Below, piece by piece: positions 55,547-64,000 of a stretch of 64,000 nucleotides of DNA. Under the pieces are notes generated by a model. It did no database searches, was not told the DNA's origin, and was given only the letters and a program-made list of their open reading frames with translations. The DNA is taken from positions 64,455,130-64,519,129 of the forward strand of contig NC_068970.1 of assembly GCF_016808095.1 (NCBI RefSeq). The letters run 5' to 3'. The position numbers and the translations under genes were made by a program. The stretch comes from Vigna angularis (lineage: Eukaryota; Streptophyta; Magnoliopsida; Fabales; Fabaceae). Numbering within the stretch: the first letter of the stretch is position 1; every line of letters begins with the position of its first letter.

Positions 55547-57645
55547 CTAGCCCACTAAGTAGCTTTCTGCCTTCCTCTTCCTATCCTCCTTTGAAGACTC
55601 TGCAACATTGCTTCCGGTGCTATAAAGAGGGCACATTCCGCATTCTTTTATTGTCACATCTGATTTTAACTCATTCACAACTAAGTAGTAATCTGGCCAC
55701 TGAAAGTTATAATCATATGGACTGATCTCAAAAGTGAAGCTGCGAGCATCACTGAGCCTAAGGTTCATGCCGCTCCTTCTTAGGCTCTCCAAGTTAAATT
55801 TCCACATAAATATGTGATCTTTATCAATAACTCTGACGTCATCTTTCCATGTGAAATAGTTATTTAGCACATCATTATTTGGAATAATCTGTGTGCCATA
55901 GTCATCAGACTCAAATTTTAGGCGGTAACTAAAAGAACTACGTCTGCGACTAATAATATTGCTATCTAACAATCCAAAAACCACACACAAAGCGAAACCA
56001 ATGAGCCTATCATCGCTGCAGAAACTTAAATCTTCACTTATAGTTACTGAAGGTCCCTTGCAACGAAAAGGGAACCAATGAGGAACAACACTCGCTGGAA
56101 AACATAAGAACACACACCTATATGCATCGTCGGTCATCCTGACCCTTGCATCCTCCTCAATGTTAGCACGAGCACCTGAATCCAGTTGTTGGGCATTGGT
56201 GAAATGAAATCTGAAGACACCCTCCTTTGAATCTGAGAGGTTTCGATTTGACATCACTCTTCTAATTGATGGGCAATCCAATGCTACCAGTTGTTTTAGA
56301 AACGGTAGCATCTGTGGGATGCATTCAAGATTTTTGCAGTCACTCAAATCAAGTGATTTCAAGCTTGAAATATGAGCAACGCTTTCAGGAAGGTTCACGA
56401 TTCCGCTCTCACTCAGTAAACCGGTTGTTTTCTGAGAATAAAAGTTGAACATAGCTATATTGTATGTTAAATCGTTAAGTGACGCATACAATGCATAAGT
56501 TTATCTTTCCACAATTTATTAAATATATAATTTATTGAATATTATATTGAAGTTATGTTATAATAAAAAAATTGGTTTAATTAAGTTTAAGTCTTTTATA
56601 AATTTGGTGATATTTTTAATTGAGTTCTATTAAATTGTTTTAACAACGTATTCGAAATTTTTATATTATCCACATAATTAATTTTCTGTCATTTAATTTT
56701 GAGTTAATTGGGTAAGGATGTATTTTAAACGAAAACAATAAAAAAGCACTTGTCATATGAAATTTAAGATGTATTATTCTAAAATGAAATTTCTTATGGG
56801 ACATGTTTAACATGAGTTTTCTCATGAATGTTGTCAAATATGATAAATTACTTTACATAATTGAAATAAAATTGGAGGTTTTTGTATTCTGAGATAGAAC
56901 TGACTAAGGTGTAATTTATTGTGGTTTGAGAATATAAAACAAATCTTTCATACATAAAGGAGACTACACAAATATCTTAAAAGTTAAAAAAAGAAAACAC
57001 TCTACAAAAGAGATCTCAAATATATATATAAAAAAATTGCTAAACCAAAATATCATGTAAATCAGGATAGACACTATGGAGAGATATCTAACTGGACAAT
57101 ACAATCATGGGCCATTAGACGATATGCATAAAATATAACTATTATATTTATAATTATATTTAGAAATGTGCTAAGTATGACGCTTATGATATAGTATAAA
57201 TGTGTGATTCTAATGAAAGAAATATCAAAACGAATAAGTGGAGAGGGCACAAAGGAATTTCTAATGCAAACATGTAGATGTACAATACATAAAATATGCA
57301 TGTAGAATTTATTTTTATCTTTAAAAGTCTAAAAGGCAAAGGAACATAGATAACTTGCAAAACCTGATCTCTTTCCCAAAGTTGTTCAAGATGGCAGTTT
57401 GGCATTTCAAGTCTCACCAGATTTTGTGGGCAAAGGTTTGATGGCAAAGATCTTTGAGGGAAACCATTCCAACAAAGAATCTTCAAAGTGTCTGGCAGAC
57501 TTACTAGAGATGATTCAAGAAACACATTTGAACGCCAAGAACTAGAATAAGAATAGAACACAATCATCCTAAGATTGTTCATCTTTTTGAAAGCTTTTGC
57601 ATGTACTTTGAACCTTTTCATTTCGTCTATATCTTGTAATATACT
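55547..57645 (-). pseudogene. TIR-NBS-LRR remnant (middle member of cluster)
   Basis: Two pieces in gene order. Exon 3-like LRR piece, complement 57364-57645, from MKRFKVHAKAFKKMNNLRM to LEQLWERDQ with a good donor (CAG|GTTTTG); its first 15-20 codons are replaced by repeat sequence. Exon 4 piece, complement 55547-56416, from LSESGIVNLPESV through the C-JID region (VVPHWFPF) to ESYLVG and stop. The first two thirds of exon 4 and all TIR and NBS coding are missing. The intron between them (56417-57363) matches intron 3 of the right-hand gene (AATTAGACCATATGCATAA-type segment near 57110), so the pieces came from one gene. An apparent start at 56491 lies in repeat sequence and is not real. It could still be transcribed, but it cannot encode a receptor. 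Confidence 0.9.
56417..56905. repeat. Duplicated TNL intron block, copy 2
   Basis: The GTAAACCGGTTG segment (56417-56477) is followed directly by the common block (56478-56905), without the foldback element. It replaces the 5-prime part of LRR exon 4 of the middle remnant, joining at CTCACTCAG|TAAACC. Similar, more diverged sequence lies in intron 3 of the right-hand TNL at 60922-61090, so the block comes from that intron. Confidence 0.85.
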
Positions 57646-58120
57646 TTAATTAAGTTTAAGTCTTTTATAAATTTGATGATATTTTTAATCGAGTTCTATT
57701 AAATTGTTTTAACAAAGTATTCGAAATTTTTATATTATCCTCATAAATTCCTGTCATTTAATTGAGTTAATTGGGTAAGGATGTATTTTAAACGAAAACA
57801 ATAAAAAAACACTTGTCATATGACATTTAAGATGTATTATTCTAAAATGAAATTTCTTATGAGACATGTTTAACATGAATTTTCTGAATGTTGTAAATAT
57901 GATAAACTATTCTACATAATAGAAATACAATTGGAGGTTTTTGTATTCTGAGATAGAAATGACTAAGTACATTTTATGCTTATGGATTTAGGATTCACAA
58001 ACTTACAAAGCCTCCTCAAAACTAAGAAATCCCAAAAATAAGAAAAGAGAGAATGCAACTGAGAAATCTATAAGATAATAATTACGAATAACCCTTTCAA
58101 ATGCATCTCCTCAAGATTTC
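57641..58120. repeat. Duplicated TNL block, copy 3
   Basis: Shares TTTAATTAAGTTTAAGTC through to TTGGAGGTTTTTGTATTCTG and beyond with copy 1, and continues into the 3-prime flank of the right-hand TNL. Its left edge cuts into exon 3 of the middle remnant at AATATAC|TTTAATTAAG. Confidence 0.85.
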
Positions 58121-58279
58121 ATAATGCCTTCGCTGCAAATGAAAGCCAAATATGCTAAAGAAGTTAACGAATGAAGAGTTTCAAGAAAATGTAACTTTGG
58201 GACAACGGAGCAACCCAACTGATGTCCACATCAAACTCTATCTAACAATAACTTAGAAATCTTGTCTGAACGAACCCAC

Positions 58280-58399
58280 CTGTAAAATGCCATTGAAAAT
58301 GTAAATAAAACAAAATAAATTAAAAATGAGAAAGTCATAATAAAAGTTTAACCTTTTGAAAGTTGTAATTAACAAGTATTGGTGATAAGCCACACTCAC
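58280..58399 (-). other. Probable 3-prime-UTR intron of the right-hand TNL
   Basis: On the minus strand, 33 nt after the stop codon, GTTG|GTGAGTGT forms a strong donor, and CATTTTACAG|GTGGG forms an acceptor 120 nt on. The donor is retained in the left copy; its acceptor region is altered by a small deletion. An intron this close to the stop is below the usual distance for nonsense-mediated decay. Inferred from splice signals only. Confidence 0.55.
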
Positions 58400-58432
58400 C
58401 AACGGAAGAGCAATTAGCAGAAGAGCAAGAGA

Positions 58433-61400
58433 CTAGCCCACTAAGTAGCTTTCTGCCTTCCTCTTCCTATCCTCCTTTGAAGACTCTGCAACATTGCTTC
58501 CGGTGCTATAAAGAGGGCACATTCCGCATTCTTTTATTGTCACAACTGATTTTAACTCATTCACAACAGAGTCGTAATCTGGCCACTGAAAGTTATAATC
58601 ATATGGACTGATCTCAAAAGTGAAGCTGCGAGCATCACAGAACCTAAGGTTCATGCCGCTCCTCCTTAGACTCTCCAAGTTAAATTTCCACATAAATGTG
58701 TGATCTTTATCAAGGAGTCTGCGACTATAACCCCATTTGAAATAGTTGTTTAGCGCATCATTATTTGGAATTATCTGTGTGCCATCATCATCACATTCAA
58801 ATTTTAGGCGGTAACCAAAAGAACCGCATCTGCTTTTAATAACATTAGTATCTAACACTCCGAAAACCACACACAAAGCGAAACCAATGAGTCTCTCATC
58901 GCTGCAGAAACTTAAATCTTCATTTATATTCACTGAAGGTCCTTCGTTGTGAAAAGGGAACCAATGAGGAACAACACTCCCTGGAAAACAGAAGAACACA
59001 GAGCTATATGTATCGTGGGTCATCCTGAGCCTTGCATCCTCCTCAATGTTAGCACGAGCACCTGAATCCAGTTGTTGGGCATTGGTGAAATGAAATTTGA
59101 AGACACCCTCCTTCGACTCTGAGAGGTTTCGATTTGACATCACTTGTCTAATGGATGGGCAATCCAATGCCACCAGTTGTTTTAGAAACGGTGGCATCTG
59201 TGGGATGCATTCAAGATTTTTGCAGTCACTCAAATCAAGTGATTTCAAGCTTGAAAGATGAGCAACGCTTTCAGGAAGGTTCACGATTCCGCTCTCACTC
59301 AGTGACAGTTCCATTAATGACGACAGGCTACCAATGTGTGTTGGGATTTCTGTTAATTTGAAACACCCCGAACAATCAAGTTTACAGAGATGCTTTAGAT
59401 TAACAATAGAGTTTGGGAGTGATTCGAGATCCCTGCATTTGTTGAGCTGCAGGGATCGAAGATTAACCAAATTGCCAAATGAGGAAGGCAGATCTTTGAT
59501 AGCCGTTTCTGTTAAGTTTATGTGAGAAAAAGTTTGTGCCTTCTCCGTGATCTCTGGGAAGGTCCTTAACCTTAAGAAACCACTCAAATCAAGTTTCCTC
59601 AACTTCAATTTGAAAATGGTGCTTGGAAAAGTTTGAAGTGATTCACAGTAGGTAAGGTCTAACTTGCATAGTCTGGTGAGCCTTCCAATGGAAGATGGAA
59701 TAATCTCAAGATTCATGCAACTGCGCAAACTCAGTTGTTGAAGCCCTACCAAACGCCACAAGGATGAAGGTAGTGCCTGTATGGCTGTGTGGTCTAAGAT
59801 TAGAACCGCTAAATTTTCCATCGTGTCCTCAATCTCGGGGAAGTTTTCCAATTTTGAGCAACCACCAAGACAAAGTTTCTTTAGGAATTTCATCTCAGAA
59901 AGGTCAAATGGAAATATTGTAAGGGAAGAACAGTTCGAGAGATCTATGAAACAGAGCTTCTTGAGACTTTGAAAGTTTAAGGGTACACTTTCCATGAGTT
60001 TAGTCGACACTTTTTCACCTTGTGAGAATATATTATTATTAGCTACATCTTCTTCATCTTCTCCCCAATATCGGTCAAAAGTAATGGAGAAAATTTCACT
60101 GGGTCTTGGGCCAGTAGCCCGAGAGTTACGCCCGACACGACGGAATCTTGAACCGATTAATGATGATGATTGTGGAGAATAAGATATTTGGGTTTGAGTG
60201 GTTGAAAACATTTCAAGCTTGCGACACCAGGAAAGAAGAATGAATCCTGGTGATCTGGATAGAATATTGCTGGGAACAGTTACACTATTGAGATTATCAC
60301 ATCTATCTAAACTTAAACAACTGAGCTTGCTGAGGAATCTCGAAGAGTGAACTTTAATTAACTTTTCACAACCACTGAGAATTATTTCTTCAATATTTGG
60401 TGACAGAGAAAGGTCTGGTATTCTTGTAAGTTTCGGAGAACAACTTAGGTTAAGTCTTTTCAACTTCGGTAAATTCTGCCACAAAAACCAAATGAATCAG
60501 GTAACGGAAAAACCAAAATAAAGCTTTAAGCAATTTTTGTCATTTTTTTTCGGTAAACTCCTAGTTACATTTTTAAGTTTATACTTTACATAAATACTAC
60601 TATTAAACAGATCGGACTTTTAACTAGCAAAATTATGGGGCTATAAATTTGATTATTATTATAAAAATTCACAAAATTTAACATATTTTGTTCCTTACCT
60701 AAAATTACACATCTTAATAATTTCAACATAGACTTATTATGTATTGATAAAACTGATGAAAGTAACTTATAATTGATGACAATGTCAAAATACTTTATAT
60801 TTATATTATGCATGCGTCAACTATTTACCTTTATTATCTTATCTCATCTCTCTCCTTCTTTTTCATAAAAACACACTGTCAAAATTTAAATGAGAATGAC
60901 GTTACTCTTAACAGAATCAACTGAAAAAGTAAAATAGTTGTTTTCTCATAGTCAAAAAGTGAGCCTTAGTAGATTGTATGTTTATCGTTAAGTGATGCAG
61001 ACAATTTATAAGTACATATTCCATAATTTATTAAATACTTAATTTATTGTATATTATATTAAACTTATGTCATAATAAAAAAAATCAATATATAGAATTA
61101 AATATTCGAACAATTTACAACACAACTTTAATCAGTAACGTTTCCACATAATTTTTTTTCATACATGTGGGAGTTTCTTTTCGCTATCTTATAGCTTTTA
61201 TTTTTTCTTTAATAAATGTTGTACATCGGTTTAATCATTCTACTTTTATTTTTTGGTTTGAAAATATTATTAAGGAAAAAATATGAAAATAGAGTGTGTA
61301 CACCAAAGGATGAAATTCCTTTATATATTTTTGTAAAGTATGCTCAAATGATACTATTTTATTAGAATTAAATATAGTTGATATTTTTTACAAACTATGA

Positions 61401-64000
61401 AAATTATAAAAAATTAAATAAATTATATAAAACTCCATTTTATTTATATAACTATCCTCGTATTACAACACAACAATCACGGACAATTAGACCATATGCA
61501 TAATGTAAATGCAAACTCTTCTATGTGCTATTAGATTTATAATTATGTTCAGAAACATACTAAGTACCATGCTTATGACATGAATAAAAGAAACATCAAA
61601 AGGAATAATGTGAGAAGTCACAAAGGTATTGTCAATGAAAACCTATGTACAACACAGAAAACAAGGTTGTAGAATTTATTTTTGTCTTTAAAAGTTTAAA
61701 ATGCAAAGGAAAATGATAACTTGAAAAACCTGGTCTCCTTCCCAGAGTTGTTCAAGACTGCAGCTTGGCATTTCAAATCTCACTAGATTTTGTGGGCAAA
61801 AATTTGATGGCAAAGATCTTTGAGGAAAACCAGCCCAATAAAGAATCTTTAAAGTCTCTGGTAGACTTACAAGAGATGATACATCAAACACATTATTTGA
61901 TGAATAATAGAACATAAGCATCCTAAGATTATTCATCATTTCAAAAGCTTGTGCATGTACTTTGAACCTTTTCATTTTGCTCATATCTGCTAATATACAT
62001 TGTATTGCATCTGATCCCTGAAAGTAAATCAATGTAGTTAGGGAAAAAAAACTAAATAGGAAATGTTGCAATGCAGGATGTCTAATAAAAACTCAATAGT
62101 TTGCAATTTATCATAAAGTAAATCTGTGACTCTTTTAGTTGAGTAACAACAGAATATACCTTGTTATTTCTTAAAACCTCACAAATTTCCTCAGTCTTCG
62201 ATAATCGGCTTCGTTTTTCAGGATGTTGAGGACACTCTTTACGAACAATTTCTTGACCCATTTCTTGTATTAGATCGTGCATCACAATTCTACCATCAAC
62301 GACAGATATTAGACACTTATCTTTGAGAACATCCATTTCAATCTTAGAAGAGAAATCACAGTCATCTAGTCTTTCTGCCATCACAGTCTCCTCATGTCCT
62401 CTATAAAAGCAAGCTATGTCAAGAAATATGTTTTTCTGCTCCTCATCAAGCTCATCATAACTTGATTTTAATACATCGAAAATTTTAAGATCTTGGCACT
62501 TTTCCAACTTTTGCAACTGACTTTCCCATGCTTCTTTTGGTCTGTCATAAAGCAATGAGCCCAAAACCTGGAGAGCTAACGGAATCCCTTTTGCATATCT
62601 CAACATCTTTATTGACAAGTCCATATAAGTACTTTCTTGTGAATAGTTTTGTTTAAAAGCATGTAAACTAAAAAGTTTTAGAGAATCATGAAAGTTCAAC
62701 TCCTTAACTTCGAAGATATCATCAACTCTAGCATTTTTAAGAACTTGTCTATCTCTACTGGTCACGATGATTCTACTGCCATGCCCAAAATTATCATGCC
62801 CTTCCATTAATCTTCCAAGTTGAGTTGAATCGGTAACGTCATCAAGAATGAGAAAAACCTTTGTCCGTTTGAGCCTTTCGCGATAATAGAATAACTGAGA
62901 TGAAGGTGCTTCCTTTAGAAGCTCAGAGAGATATTTGATTATGATATATTCTATTCCATCTCTTCTTATTTTTTCATGAATGTCTAAAACAAGGCTGCTG
63001 GAATCAAACTTTAATGCCAATGTATGATATATTTGCTTAGAAATTGTAGTTTTTCCAATTCCTCCCATACCACAAATTCCTATGATCCGAATATCAGGTG
63101 ATTCAAGATGTAATAAGGACTTAATTTCATTCATATATTTTTCAGTGCCGACTATTCCTTGATCATAACTGATGGAATCATGATTCAGTTTTCCTAAAAT
63201 ATCTTCTACAATTTGTTCAACAAGTTTGTTTTCTGGCCTGACATGATTTAGAAAATAAAGTATTAGTATTCAAACACATAAACCAAACTAAAGTAAAGAA
63301 AAATTCAAAATGAAGAAGAGTGAACATCATTGAATAAATTCAAATATATAATAAATTAAAAAAGGTTGATATAAGAATACAATTTTATTTTCAGATATTA
63401 GAAATTGCAAATCAGGACTCAACTTAATAAGTTCTAAGACGAGTGATGAGTCTATAAGAAAGAACATTGAAAAAAAGTTAGATAAATATGACTTGAATTC
63501 ATGGCACATAAATATCGACACCACTTTAATACAATTTTAATTTGACGGATTTATGAATATTTTTTATATAATTACAGCATTATCATTTATATATAATATC
63601 TAAAGTCATACTAGAATCCTAAACTTTTAATGACTTATGATACGAGGGATCAGGCTAGTAGGTACAAAGTTAAACTCTTACAAGTGATATGGTCAAATCC
63701 ATAGCCGACTAAGAGAAATGAAAAAAAAGAAAAGCACTTGATCTATGGTGAGATGAGCACAATTACAGTAAATGAAAAGAGATCCTAAATATCTGAAAAA
63801 GTTGAAAAAGTGCTTTTAACAAAATATAATGACCTGGTTACTTTTGAATCCCAGCCGGAGAGTTCAGCAGCTTCGGTTAGAGCATCCTTCCATCCTTGCA
63901 CTTTGTCCATGTCTCCCTTAAACCGCAGTTCATGTTCTTCGAATGCTTCTTTGTATCTCTCTTCCTTCTTCCTGACAGTTGATGGATCCACCTTGTAGAA
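58433..64000 (-). CDS. TIR-NBS-LRR disease resistance protein, 5-prime end beyond window
   Basis: Intracellular immune receptor of the TNL class: TIR NADase, nucleotide-binding switch, LRR sensor. Exons (complement): 63834 to past 64000 (TIR end, FYKVDPSTVRKKEERY...GWDSKVTR), 62160-63237 (NBS), 61730-62017 (first LRR exon) and 58433-60475 (LRRs plus C-JID). Visible protein is about 1,190 residues. All NB-ARC motifs are present: GMGGIGKTT, kinase-2 FLILDDVTD, GSRIIVTSRD, GIPLALQVLGSLL, FLDIACFYRG and MHDLIQEMGQE. Phases fit (split AGG after TIR, then phase 0), and no stop or frame defect is visible. LRRs run from NLPKLKRLNLSCSP to LECIPQMPPF; the C-JID region has VVPHWFPF and LIGFALCVVFG, which in RPP1/ROQ1 contacts the effector (knowledge). 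A basic tail, EDRKRKAESYLVG, ends the protein. The TIR catalytic Glu lies outside the window. This is the only cluster member here that could be functional. Confidence 0.93.
63238..63833 (-). other. Intron 1 of the right-hand TNL
   Basis: 596 bp of A/T-rich sequence between the TIR exon donor (CCAG|GTCATT) and the NBS exon acceptor (GTCAG). No other feature is seen. Confidence 0.7.

Noticed and set aside
1..64000. CRISPR arrays, bacterial operons, integrated phage or organelle insertions
   Set aside because: None seen; gene structure, introns and repeats are those of a plant nuclear chromosome throughout.

Overview
The window is nuclear DNA of a dicot plant, most likely a phaseoloid legume (bean/cowpea/soybean group). 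The evidence is split genes with GT-AG introns, long AT-rich intergenic stretches, short-range repeats, a decayed Ty1/copia element, foldback elements, and plant-only families (DYW-type PPR, class A heat-shock factor, TIR-NBS-LRR with a post-LRR C-JID region). The species call is an inference from protein resemblance, not from a search.

Left third (1-20.5 kb), mostly housekeeping genes: TFB5, a TFIIH subunit (+); a copia relic; GATB, the organellar glutamyl-tRNA(Gln) amidotransferase B subunit (-, eight exons, all introns phase 0, one apparently GC-AG); a membrane-anchored thioredoxin-type glutathione peroxidase (-, six exons); and a MACPF-domain protein related to the cell-death regulators CAD1/NSL1 (-, eight exons) that carries a decayed second copy of one exon and a pair of competing splice donors.

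Middle (20.5-47.2 kb): a 7.6-kb gene-poor stretch with AT-rich tandem repeats; an intronless DYW PPR protein of the At3g23330 type (+); HSFA8 (+, two exons); and two full-length vacuolar iron transporter genes (VIT1 type) arranged tail to tail with 1.96 kb between their stop codons and a near-perfect foldback element in that gap. Both VIT copies keep every metal-site residue I could place.

Right third (49.6-64 kb): a TIR-NBS-LRR resistance-gene cluster, all on the minus strand. The right-hand gene looks intact but runs off the window in its TIR exon. The middle member is a remnant (parts of exons 3 and 4). The left member is a pseudogene with a lost splice acceptor, an internal deletion removing the P-loop, a nonsense codon and a missing exon 3, yet a long open LRR exon. 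Intron/3-prime-flank sequence is repeated three to four times between the members; one repeat copy contains a foldback element that the others lack, giving an empty-site control for its insertion.

The genes are independent single-gene units, as is normal for plants. The only coupled arrangements are the convergent VIT pair and the resistance cluster. I found no convincing new multi-gene system. All exon coordinates were worked out by eye from reading frame, splice sites and family alignment from memory.
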